The notes under the pieces were generated by a model, which searched no databases, was not told the origin of the DNA, and was given only the letters and a program-made list of their open reading frames with translations. 64,000 bases of DNA from Bacteroidota bacterium (GTDB lineage Bacteria > Bacteroidota > Bacteroidia > Cytophagales > Cyclobacteriaceae), in contig JAFDYX010000030.1 of the NCBI GenBank assembly GCA_018267215.1, forward strand, positions 1 to 64,000. The letters run 5' to 3'. Numbering within the stretch: position 1 is the first letter of the stretch; each line of letters starts with the position of its first letter. Shown one piece after another: positions 1 through 6,365 of the stretch. A program made the position numbers and the translations under genes.

Positions 1-1
1 G

Positions 2-112
2 AAATATGGAAAACTCCACCACCCACAAAAAGCCAACGCGGAGTTTACCACATTCCAACAGAATGGTGATGATTGTAATTGGGATTCTTTAATTTTGGGT
101 GCTACTAAGTGA
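2..112 (+). CDS. C-terminal fragment of an unknown protein, cut by the window start
   Basis: A frame is open from the first complete codon to a TGA at 110-112 and gives 36 residues ending GDDCNWDSLILGATK. I do not recognise a family. The opposite strand is also open across this stretch, so coding on the plus strand is only likely. What follows is a patch of gene remnants and repeats, so this may be the tail of a real gene or another remnant. Confidence 0.3.
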   Translation, partial: KYGKLHHPQKANAEFTTFQQNGDDCNWDSLILGATK

Positions 113-119
113 GGGGAGC

Positions 120-513
120 TTTCACTACCACTTAAGTGATTATTAGGAATCTGAAAGAATATTTTATGATTCACATTAAGATTGCATTTAAATCTAATTT
201 TAGTTTTGCTATTAACATACTTATCCAAACATTCATATTTATTCCCATGTATTGCTATTCTTTTTATATTCCATTCATCTTCACTTAAAAACACTTTATT
301 TTTTTCTACCGCACATTTACTACAACCATCACCATTCATGTGATTAAATGCTATTTGTTCAAAAATACCATGTTCATTACAACGTATTATAATTTTATTT
401 TTAGCCTTAGAATATATCGAATGTGAATAATCATATTTATTATTATGTGTCTTTTTAGAACGCTCAATAAAATCTCGTGTTGTTAATCTTTTAGACTCAA
501 TCTGGCGCAAGCA
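120..513 (-). pseudogene. Truncated treble-clef / zinc-ribbon repeat protein
   Basis: The minus strand encodes about 1.5 copies of a repeat known from phage, giant-virus and endonuclease-associated proteins. The pattern is F-I-x-K/R-x-K-x3-H-x3-YDYS, then C-x2-HG-x-F-x-Q, then H-x2-G-x-GC-x2-C. The first copy reads FIERSKKTHNNKYDYS, RCNEHGIFEQ and HMNGDGCSKC, so its four putative metal ligands are intact. The second copy stops at NHLSGSES, where the last Cys pair should be, near position 120. The 5' side is blocked by an in-frame TGA at 516-514, inside a palindromic repeat module. The only in-frame ATG (339) lies within the first copy; a TTG at 510 is the other candidate start. Truncation at both ends points to a gene relic. 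Function is inferred to be nucleic-acid binding. Confidence 0.55.
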
Positions 514-526
514 TCACGCTTGTGCC
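504..526 (+). repeat. Solo copy of the third hairpin of the composite repeat (inverted)
   Basis: A 23-bp imperfect palindrome with arms GGCGCAAGC and GCTTGTGCC. It is the reverse complement of the third hairpin seen at about 2939, 3081 and 1660 (arms GGCACAAGAG and CTCTTGCGCC). One stem pair differs by a compensatory change (A-T to C-G); the neighbouring innermost pair is lost. It abuts the 5' end of the treble-clef remnant. Confidence 0.6.
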
Positions 527-545
527 AATATACAGATACCCTCTT

Positions 546-680
546 CCTCACCCCAAAATTTTTCTTACGGTCATCAAAAGTTATCTATGCCCCTCTCCAG
601 TGGAGAGGGGTGGCAGAAGGTTGCGCTTAGCAGAGAAACTTTCGGGGGTGAGGTTTAAGCGCCAGCCAGGTCTTTAGGCC
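546..680 (+). repeat. Palindromic repeat, family 2, most complete copy
   Basis: The core runs from CCTCACCCC (546-554) to its exact reverse complement GGGGTGAGG (645-653). It encloses a perfect 9-bp hairpin, CCCCTCTCC AGT GGAGAGGGG, at 590-610. Sequence similarity to the copy at 3108 continues to about 680 (CAGGTCTTTAGGCC against CGTGTCTTTCGGCC). No ORF is inside. The size and terminal inverted repeats resemble a small non-autonomous palindromic element. The rest of 527-799 shows nothing I can assign. Confidence 0.6.
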
Positions 681-799
681 ATGGCCGTTAAACTAAAGCC
701 ACAAGTGGCAAAATTTGACAAGGGCAAAATATCAGAAAATATTTTAAGAAACTAGTTACCTGCTGGTTTTTCGATTTACCAATTATTAAAACTAACACT

Positions 800-1519
800 A
801 TGCGCTCATTTATTTCGATTGCCCTATTTATCATTCTTCTAAGTGGTTGTAATAAAAAGGATGTGAGTAGTAACTCTTGCCAATGCGGAGCTACTAACTC
901 AAATCGCTTTACCACTATATCAATCACAACAGAAAAATCTGTTTTTGATGCGGCAGGATATAGCTATCAGTTTTGCTCAAGTCAATCAGGTGATTTAACG
1001 AGCGGGTTTGCAACGGTTGGTGCTTCTATAAACAATTGTAGTTCCTTATTAAAAACCGTTGGCTTCAACTTTACGGTAATGTCTGATCCTCTTTCCTTTT
1101 TCTCAGAGAATTCTTTAGGGGCTGATTTGTTCGTGATTGTTGTTGATAATCAAAAAAAAGTTAGAGAATTAATACACCCCTCAAATGCTACTTGGACAAG
1201 TTCCATAATTTCGAATTCAGCTACATCGACTCCATCTATCGCATCCTATTGGAGCACATCCAAGCAATACCTCTACGTTTATTTTGTGGGTACAGACGGA
1301 GGGTTGTACTCTACTTACAAAGATGCTTCAACAGGTACATGGACTCAAGCAGGTAACCTTTTACCGCTTGTTGGTCTGAGCAATAATGCAGTTGAGATTT
1401 CCTTTGCAAACATTTCAGTAGGAGCAGCAGGCGATGATCTCTATATATCCTTTAAGGCTACCACGGGTAGTATAGTGAATCTTGCTCACCTAAGCACTGA
1501 AACGTGGAAGGTTTTATAA
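800..1519 (+). CDS. Hypothetical lipoprotein
   Basis: A 239-residue protein with a clear type II signal peptide: a hydrophobic stretch ending in the lipobox LLSGC (Cys at about residue 17), followed by NKKD, so it should be lipid-anchored at the cell envelope. The mature part is Ser/Thr/Asn-rich, has CQCG near its start, and later alternates aromatic and polar residues (YLYVYFVGTDGGLYSTY, then DDLYISFKATTG), which suggests a beta-rich fold such as a propeller or lectin-like module. I do not recognise the family. It stands alone between repeat elements, about 120 bp downstream of one and 50 bp upstream of another, in an AT-rich accessory patch. Function unknown. Confidence 0.65.
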   Translation: MRSFISIALFIILLSGCNKKDVSSNSCQCGATNSNRFTTISITTEKSVFDAAGYSYQFCSSQSGDLTSGFATVGASINNCSSLLKTVGFNFTVMSDPLSFFSENSLGADLFVIVVDNQKKVRELIHPSNATWTSSIISNSATSTPSIASYWSTSKQYLYVYFVGTDGGLYSTYKDASTGTWTQAGNLLPLVGLSNNAVEISFANISVGAAGDDLYISFKATTGSIVNLAHLSTETWKVL

Positions 1520-1565
1520 GCATTTATTTTCCACACATTTTCTCACACTAAAAACTTTCCCAGCT

Positions 1566-1687
1566 TTGCTGTTCGACATGTTACCGAAGCGCATGTCGAA
1601 CGACAGATAAAGCAGATTTTATAATTTGCGTTTAAAAAAATTGCTATTGCTTTTTCGGCACAAGAGTGACTCTTGCGCCTGATTAGG
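1566..1687 (+). repeat. Composite three-hairpin repeat, copy A
   Basis: The order is hairpin 1 (GTTCGACATG ... CATGTCGAAC), hairpin 2 (CAGATT TTAT AATTTG, with a G-T pair), an A-rich linker GTTTAAAAAAATTGC, then hairpin 3 (GGCACAAGAG TGA CTCTTGCGCC). The unit is about 120 bp. The next open frame starts directly after hairpin 3. Copies C and D at 2849 and 2989 are nearly identical. Confidence 0.75.
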
Positions 1688-1713
1688 AAGACGATGGCGC
1701 TTTGGGCGTTGCT

Positions 1714-1986
1714 ATGCTAAAATATATTGGATCAAAAGAGGGCAATACTGGTATTAGCATCTACTTGAATGCAGACTATAGCGTGCAAAGCTGGCCATAT
1801 AAAAGGATTGTTAATGGTCAAGTTATAAAAACAGGAAATGTTATTATGGGTCACCCATTGACTTCTAAGCAGGATTACCATTTTGGTTTTAAGCGAATCA
1901 CCACATCTGGAGTAGAGACAGTAGGTGGAACATTGCAGTTTAATAACAAAGGAGAGCCATTCTCCGTTGTTCAACCAGTACGTTAA
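1714..1986 (+). CDS. Small hypothetical protein, possibly 5'-truncated
   Basis: The frame is open from a TAG at about 1684 to a stop at 1984-1986. I start it at ATG 1714 (90 residues); a TTG at 1702 is also possible. The product is polar, without signal peptide or membrane segment, and has a beta-rich look (SIYLNADYSVQSWPYKR, GGTLQFNN). The coding-like sequence begins immediately after hairpin 3 of repeat copy A, so it could be the tail of a longer gene cut by the repeat; an RHS-type tip is conceivable but not shown. It ends 11 bp before the next gene and may be co-transcribed with it. Family not recognised. Confidence 0.4.
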   Translation: MLKYIGSKEGNTGISIYLNADYSVQSWPYKRIVNGQVIKTGNVIMGHPLTSKQDYHFGFKRITTSGVETVGGTLQFNNKGEPFSVVQPVR

Positions 1987-1997
1987 ATTCTTTGTAT

Positions 1998-2720
1998 ATG
2001 AAATATTTGATCTTGGTTATTGCAACCTTCGTCATGGCCCCATTAATATTTGCTCAAGAAAATGGGCCTACACTACTTGATGTAAGTAAGATATTATCAG
2101 TAGAAAAAGATGTTGATCTCGCAACAGAGAAGGAGTTCATTTCTGATGGATTTGACTTTATAAAGCTTAAACCCAATAAATTGAAATCCCAATTCATTTT
2201 TAAGGTAAATCAGGGGAAACATGGGAAGATCAATTTTGTAGAATTGATGGGCAAAAAAAACAAAAATGTGATCTATAAGTTTTCCTTTTATTACATGAAA
2301 GAGGGATATGTTCTTTTAGATGTTTACTCGAACGGCGGGGGTAAAGGTGATACTGTATTCTATACCCCCACTGGAGAGTTGCTGATTGTAAAACTTGAAA
2401 AGCAAAGGCTTCTTAGCATTGATAAAGGAAGCAAAAGTTTTTGCATGCTGGACGAATCGCTGTTACCTGTTTCTGTTATTAAAAATGAGGAAGGGGAAAT
2501 CTTAAACAAACATTTATTTACCTATAAGAATGATACAATTACTGACTATAAATATTCTGCGTTACATGAAATAAAGGTTTCGCGTAGCACTAGAATTACC
2601 AGCTTATTTGATTTATTGGAAGGAAATGATCATTTCAATCTTGAAAGTAAGACCTCGATTAGGCACACAGCAATGCCGTACGATCTTGAGCATAATGTAT
2701 TGTTCTCTAATGGGCGATAA
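1998..2720 (+). CDS. Hypothetical secreted protein
   Basis: A 240-residue protein from ATG 1998 (a TTG six bases upstream is less likely). An N-terminal signal peptide, MKYLILVIATFVMAPLIFAQ, ends in an Ala-Gln site typical of Bacteroidota signal peptidase I substrates. The mature part is charged and contains repeated strand-like segments (KFSFYYMKEGYVLLDVYSNGG, then PTGELLIVKLEKQRLLSIDKG), reminiscent of antitoxin-like or DUF3108-type beta proteins, but I cannot name a family. It follows the 1714 frame by 11 bp, which suggests an operon or an effector-type gene with an immunity-like partner; that is speculation. It is followed by tandem copies of the composite repeat. Confidence 0.55.
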   Translation: MKYLILVIATFVMAPLIFAQENGPTLLDVSKILSVEKDVDLATEKEFISDGFDFIKLKPNKLKSQFIFKVNQGKHGKINFVELMGKKNKNVIYKFSFYYMKEGYVLLDVYSNGGGKGDTVFYTPTGELLIVKLEKQRLLSIDKGSKSFCMLDESLLPVSVIKNEEGEILNKHLFTYKNDTITDYKYSALHEIKVSRSTRITSLFDLLEGNDHFNLESKTSIRHTAMPYDLEHNVLFSNGR

Positions 2721-2760
2721 TTGAAGTATCAATGATATTATCTGTTAAAATAGATATTTT

Positions 2761-2848
2761 TGCTGTTCGACATGTTAGCGAAGTGCTTGTCGAACGACAG
2801 ATAAAACAGATTTTATAATCTGCGTTTAAAAAATTGCTATTGCTTTTT
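2761..2848 (+). repeat. Composite repeat, copy B (lacks third hairpin)
   Basis: Contains hairpins 1 and 2 and the A-rich linker, but stops before the third hairpin and runs straight into copy C. Hairpin 1 carries a mismatch (CTTGTCGAAC arm) and hairpin 2 has lost its outer G-C pair (ACAGATT). It is the most degenerate of the tandem copies. Confidence 0.7.
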
Positions 2849-2966
2849 TGCTGTTCGACATGTTAGCGAAGCGCATGTCGAACGACAGATAAAGCAGATT
2901 TTATAATCTGCGTTTAAAAAAATTGCTATTGCTTTTTCGGCACAAGAGTGACTCTTGCGCCTGATT
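2849..2966 (+). repeat. Composite three-hairpin repeat, copy C
   Basis: A full unit with hairpin 1 (GTTCGACATG/CATGTCGAAC), hairpin 2 (GCAGATT TTAT AATCTGC, perfect) and hairpin 3 (GGCACAAGAG/CTCTTGCGCC). It is joined to copy D by a 22-bp piece that repeats the A-rich linker (GTTTAAAAAAATTGCTATTT). That pattern looks like duplication by recombination or slippage within the linker. Confidence 0.75.
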
Positions 2967-2988
2967 AGGGGTTTAAAAAAATTGCTAT

Positions 2989-3106
2989 TTTGCTGTTCGA
3001 CATGTTAGCGAAGCGCATGTCGAACGACAGATAAAGCAGATTTTATAATCTGCGTTTAAAAAAATTGCTATTGCTTTTTCGGCACAAGAGTGACTCTTGC
3101 GCCTGA
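2989..3106 (+). repeat. Composite three-hairpin repeat, copy D
   Basis: Almost identical to copy C over its whole length, ending with hairpin 3 at about 3081-3103. It is followed directly by a fragment of repeat family 2. Together 2721-3300 holds no gene: three tandem copies of this repeat, the family 2 fragment and the kdnA promoter region. Confidence 0.75.
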
Positions 3107-3107
3107 T

Positions 3108-3180
3108 GGTGGTAGAAAGCTGTGCTTAGCAGATAAACTTTCCGGGGCGAGGTCAAAGTGCAAGTCGTGTCTTTCGGCCT
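3108..3180 (+). repeat. Family 2 repeat, 5'-truncated copy
   Basis: It matches the right half of the copy at 546-680: GTGGTAG, then GCTTAGCAGA-AAACTTTC, then GGGG-GAGGT, then TCTTT-GGCC. The left terminal repeat and the central hairpin arm are missing, replaced at the boundary by the end of composite repeat copy D. Confidence 0.5.
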
Positions 3181-3254
3181 AACTCAGGTTACTCCCATCC
3201 GTCAGGTTGTTCAACCAGACAGGCACAAATCATATCCTAAGCCGCTAATTTTTG

Positions 3255-3262
3255 TATTTTTG
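3255..3262 (+). promoter_or_regulatory. Candidate -7 promoter element of the kdn operon
   Basis: TATTTTTG matches the Bacteroidota -7 consensus TAnnTTTG, 50 bp upstream of the kdnA start. I see no clear TTG element at the expected distance upstream, so this is tentative. Confidence 0.35.
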
Positions 3263-3312
3263 CAAACCTAATGTTTAAGTTCCATCATCTCTAAAATCTA
3301 AATGATAAAATT

Positions 3313-4518
3313 ATGCCAGGTACCGAATTGTTTGGAGCAGAAGAAAAGAAAGAAATCAACGATGTGCTCGAAACGGGCATCCTCTTTCGTTATAACCACG
3401 ATGCGCAGCGCAACAATATTTGGAAGGCGCGCGATTTTGAAAATGAAGTAAAGAAATTGTTGGGCGCGAAATATGCCCACGCGGTAAGCAGCGGCTCTAC
3501 AGCCGTAGCTTGTGCGCTGGCTGCTGCCGGCATTGGCGCAGGTGATGAGGTGATCGTGCCTCCGTTTACGTTCATTGCCTCCATTGAGGCGGTGCTGTTT
3601 ACCGGGGCGCTGCCGGTATTTGCCGAGATAGACGAAACGCTTTGCCTGAGTGCCAAGGGCATCAAAGCTGCTGTTACGCCCAAAACCAAAGCTGTGTTGC
3701 TGGTGCACATGTGTGGAGGCATGGCGCAGATGGATGAAATTTTGGCGGTGTGCAAAGAGCACCGCCTCACGCTGGTAGAAGATGCAGGCCAGGCTTTTGC
3801 CGCCTCTTTCAAGGGCACCTCGGTGGGGCTGTTCGGAAAGACAGGCTGCTACTCGTTCGACTTTTTTAAAATAGCTACCTGCGGGGAAGGTGGCGTGATG
3901 GTAACCAACGATGAGCAGGCATACAAAAATGCCGACTATTATTCTGACCACGGCCACAGCCACGTGGGCAACAACCGCGGCATGGAGCCTCACCCGATTT
4001 TGGGGTTCAACTATCGTATAGGCGAATTGAGCGCTGCAGTAGGCCTAGCTCAAACGCGCAAAGTGCCTTACATCTTACAGAAAAACCGTGAACACAAAAA
4101 AATATTGATGGATGAACTTTCTAAAGTATCCGGCATCAGTTTCAGCAAACTTCCAGACCCGGCCGGAGACACGGCCACATTTTTAAATATCTTTTTGCCC
4201 GACACCGAGGCGGCCAAACGCACCGTGGACGAAATGAACAAAGCCGGTGTGGGCGGGTTTAATTATTGGTTTTTGAATATGTATCACTTCATCAACCAAT
4301 GGGAGCACGTAAAAAATTTGTCGGTGGCGGCTAAGTTGCCTATCCACATTTTAGGTGCACCACAAGATTATAAAAATTTGCATTTGCCCAAGTCGCAGGA
4401 AGTGGTAGGCCGGTTGATTTCGTTCGGCATCCGCTGCACGTGGACACACGATGAAGTGAAGGCATTGGCCAAAAAGATTGCTGCTTGTGCCGAGAAGGCG
4501 TTAGCCGTTCATGCCTAA
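3313..4518 (+). CDS. kdnA: PLP-dependent aminotransferase of the DegT/DnrJ/EryC1 family, probable Kdo8N synthase component KdnA
   Basis: A 401-residue fold-type I aminotransferase. HAVSSGSTAVACALAAAGIGAGDEVIVPPFTFIA and LVEDAGQAFAAS match the DegT family, and the PLP-binding lysine is K about 186 in DFFKIATCGEGG. The motif is closer to KdnA (K-containing ...TxGEGG) than to most sugar-nucleotide aminotransferases. In Shewanella, KdnA and the iron alcohol dehydrogenase KdnB convert the C8 hydroxyl of Kdo to an amine, giving 8-amino-8-deoxy-Kdo for the LPS inner core. Here the kdnB homologue lies downstream at 5215, and the remains of an originally adjacent kdnB start lie directly after this gene, which supports the pairing. 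The ATG at 3313 is the natural start. Alternative: another nucleotide-sugar aminotransferase; the kdnB neighbour makes that less likely. Confidence 0.8.
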   Translation: MPGTELFGAEEKKEINDVLETGILFRYNHDAQRNNIWKARDFENEVKKLLGAKYAHAVSSGSTAVACALAAAGIGAGDEVIVPPFTFIASIEAVLFTGALPVFAEIDETLCLSAKGIKAAVTPKTKAVLLVHMCGGMAQMDEILAVCKEHRLTLVEDAGQAFAASFKGTSVGLFGKTGCYSFDFFKIATCGEGGVMVTNDEQAYKNADYYSDHGHSHVGNNRGMEPHPILGFNYRIGELSAAVGLAQTRKVPYILQKNREHKKILMDELSKVSGISFSKLPDPAGDTATFLNIFLPDTEAAKRTVDEMNKAGVGGFNYWFLNMYHFINQWEHVKNLSVAAKLPIHILGAPQDYKNLHLPKSQEVVGRLISFGIRCTWTHDEVKALAKKIAACAEKALAVHA

Positions 4519-4645
4519 CCATCATCACTTGAGGAAATTTGACTTCAATGAAGGTGTGCAAACATTTCAATGTATAGAAAAGACTGTTTACTGTCGCGGT
4601 AGCTTTAACCAACTAAAGGTAATTTTCATAAGCAACAAAAACTGA
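4511..4645 (+). pseudogene. Duplicated 5' remnant of kdnB
   Basis: A 44-codon frame starting at ATG 4511, overlapping the last codons of kdnA. It contains QCIEKTVYCRGSFNQL, while the intact kdnB at 5215 begins with the equivalent KGVEKTVYGRGSFNQL. At DNA level about 45 bp match with few mismatches, and the last 21 bases before divergence (4595-4615 against 5255-5275) are identical. Similarity ends abruptly after AACCAACT and the frame ends at 4645. I read this as a scar: the ORF6N gene inserted at the start of kdnB, leaving a truncated copy on the left and a restored copy on the right. It is unlikely to encode a functional protein. Confidence 0.7.
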
Positions 4646-4677
4646 TAACGATTTGTAATGGCTTCAAATTCCCATCT

Positions 4678-5199
4678 ATGGAGTTACAAAAAATAGAAAA
4701 CAAAATATATGAAGTGAGGAAATTAAGGATCATGTTTGATTTTGATCTTGCAGAGATGTACGAAGTTGAAACAAGGGTGCTGAAGCAAGCTGTTAAAAGA
4801 AATACTGAACGCTTTCCTAAGGATTTCATGTTTCAATTAACAAAGGCAGAATGGCAAGAGGTTATCACAAATTGTGATAACCTTCCCAATGGAATAAAGT
4901 TTAGTCCGGCTACACCGTTCGCCTTTACAGAACAAGGAGTCTCGATGCTTTCCAGCATTTTAAAAAGCAAAAAAGCGATCAACGTAAATATTTCGATTAT
5001 GAGGGCCTTCGTGGTTTTAAGAGAATTTGCGCTCTCAAACAAAGAGTTGACAGCCAAACTTCGACAACTTGAGACTAAATACAACAAACAATTTAAAGAT
5101 ATTTACGCGGCCATTAACTATCTACTCAAAAAAGATGAACAAGAAATTAAATTTGATAAGCGAAACCGAATAGGATTCAGGGTAAAAGAAGGAGTATAA
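4678..5199 (+). CDS. ORF6N domain-containing DNA-binding protein
   Basis: A 173-residue protein whose first about 90 residues match the ORF6N domain of phage and mobile-element regulators: IENKIYEVRKLRIMFDFDLAEMYEVETRVLKQAVKRN followed by ERFPKDFMFQLTKAEW. The middle has FAFTEQGVSMLSSILKSKKAINVNISIMRAF, also usual in the family. The C-terminal third (140-173) is a charged, probably coiled segment. Such proteins are predicted DNA binders, often in phages or toxin-antitoxin-like settings and present as many paralogues in Bacteroidota. It sits between kdnA and kdnB, flanked on the left by a duplicated kdnB start, and is more AT-rich than kdnA or kdnB, which indicates recent insertion. No transposase is next to it. 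Confidence 0.85.
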   Translation: MELQKIENKIYEVRKLRIMFDFDLAEMYEVETRVLKQAVKRNTERFPKDFMFQLTKAEWQEVITNCDNLPNGIKFSPATPFAFTEQGVSMLSSILKSKKAINVNISIMRAFVVLREFALSNKELTAKLRQLETKYNKQFKDIYAAINYLLKKDEQEIKFDKRNRIGFRVKEGV

Positions 5200-5214
5200 T
5201 CATTACAAAAAAAT

Positions 5215-6294
5215 ATGCACAAAAATTTTAAAGGAGTAGAAAAGACCGTGTACGGTCGCGGTAGCTTTAACCAACTCGGAGATATCCTCAACGAGCGAAG
5301 ACATGAAAACGATAAGTTCATGCTCTTCGTGGTGGATGCTTATTTTAAAGGAAAGGATTTAGAAAAACGGATTCCTTCTAAACCGGAAGACGTTGTGCGG
5401 TTTATCAACGTAGAGTCGCACGAGCCCACTACCGAACAGATAGATACGCTCCGCGATGAAGTAAAAAACACCAAAGGAATACCTGCCGGTGTGGTGGGCA
5501 TTGGCGGTGGCTCGGTGATGGATATTGCCAAAGCTGTGTCGCTGATGTTTACCAATAACGGATCTTCCACTTTGTATCAAGGGCTAAATCTCATTAAGAA
5601 GCCCGGCATCTACCATGTGGGCGTGCCCACGGTATCGGGTACAGGTGCTGAAGTTTCGATGACGGCCGTGCTCACAGGACCCGAAAAAAAATTAGGTCTG
5701 AAGTGTGAATGGACAGTGTTCAATCAGATCGTGCTCGACCCCGAGTTGATTGCCTCTGTGCCGCGCAACTGGTGGTTTTATGCAGGCATGGACACTTATA
5801 TCCATTGTATAGAATCTGAAAACGGGTTGTTGAACAATGCTTATAGCCATGCCTACGCAGAGCAGGCTCTAAAACTATGCCGCGAAATTTATCTGGGCGA
5901 CAAGAGCGGACAAACTCCCGCTAACGATGACAAACTGATGGTGGCTTCGCTGATGGGCGGGCTGAGCCTGACCTATTCGGAAGTAGGTGTTTGCCATGCG
6001 TTGTCGTATGGGCTTTCTAAAATATTGGGCACGCGCCATTGTTATGCCAACTGCATTGCCTTCAATCACCTGCAAGATTACTACCCGGAAGGCGTAAAAG
6101 AATTTAAAACGATGATAGCCAAACACCACATAGACCTTCCTCAAAATCTGTCGAAAGATTGGAGCGATGAACAGATTACCGCCATGGCAAAAGTGGCTTA
6201 CAACCTGCCGCACATGTGGGCACACGCGATCGGAACGGATTGGAAAGACAAAATAACGGTGGAAAAAATCAAAGAGATGTACCATCGTTTGTAA
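5215..6294 (+). CDS. kdnB: Iron-containing (type III) alcohol dehydrogenase, probable Kdo8N synthesis dehydrogenase KdnB
   Basis: A 359-residue type III alcohol dehydrogenase. The NAD-binding GIGGGSVMDIAKAVSLM lies near residue 95. Putative metal ligands are D193 and H197 (MDTYIHCIE), H261 (GVCHALSYG) and H275 (GTRHCYANC). The N-terminus, FKGVEKTVYGRGSFNQL, and the segments LYQGLNLIKKPGIYHVGVPTVSGTGAE and FYAGMDTYIHCIES resemble Shewanella KdnB as I remember it. That enzyme oxidises the C8 alcohol of Kdo so that KdnA can transaminate it. It follows the inserted ORF6N gene by 15 bp, so its transcription may now depend on read-through of, or a promoter in, that insert. Confidence 0.8.
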   Translation: MHKNFKGVEKTVYGRGSFNQLGDILNERRHENDKFMLFVVDAYFKGKDLEKRIPSKPEDVVRFINVESHEPTTEQIDTLRDEVKNTKGIPAGVVGIGGGSVMDIAKAVSLMFTNNGSSTLYQGLNLIKKPGIYHVGVPTVSGTGAEVSMTAVLTGPEKKLGLKCEWTVFNQIVLDPELIASVPRNWWFYAGMDTYIHCIESENGLLNNAYSHAYAEQALKLCREIYLGDKSGQTPANDDKLMVASLMGGLSLTYSEVGVCHALSYGLSKILGTRHCYANCIAFNHLQDYYPEGVKEFKTMIAKHHIDLPQNLSKDWSDEQITAMAKVAYNLPHMWAHAIGTDWKDKITVEKIKEMYHRL

Positions 6295-6312
6295 CGGGTT
6301 ACAAAATTTTAG
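6288..6312 (+). terminator. Weak hairpin at the kdnB stop
   Basis: TTTGTAAC GG GTTACAAA is an 8-bp perfect stem followed by ATTTT. It contains the kdnB stop codon. The stem is AT-rich and the T-tract is interrupted, so termination would be weak. Confidence 0.35.
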
Positions 6313-6365
6313 GAGGAAGGTTATTAGTTTAAATTAAGAGACAACCCGACTCTGTAATCCGGTGT

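Noticed and set aside
2761-3106. Tandem repeats that could suggest a CRISPR array
   Set aside because: Units are about 120 bp with internal palindromes and almost no unique sequence between them; there are no regular 30-40 bp spacers and no cas genes.
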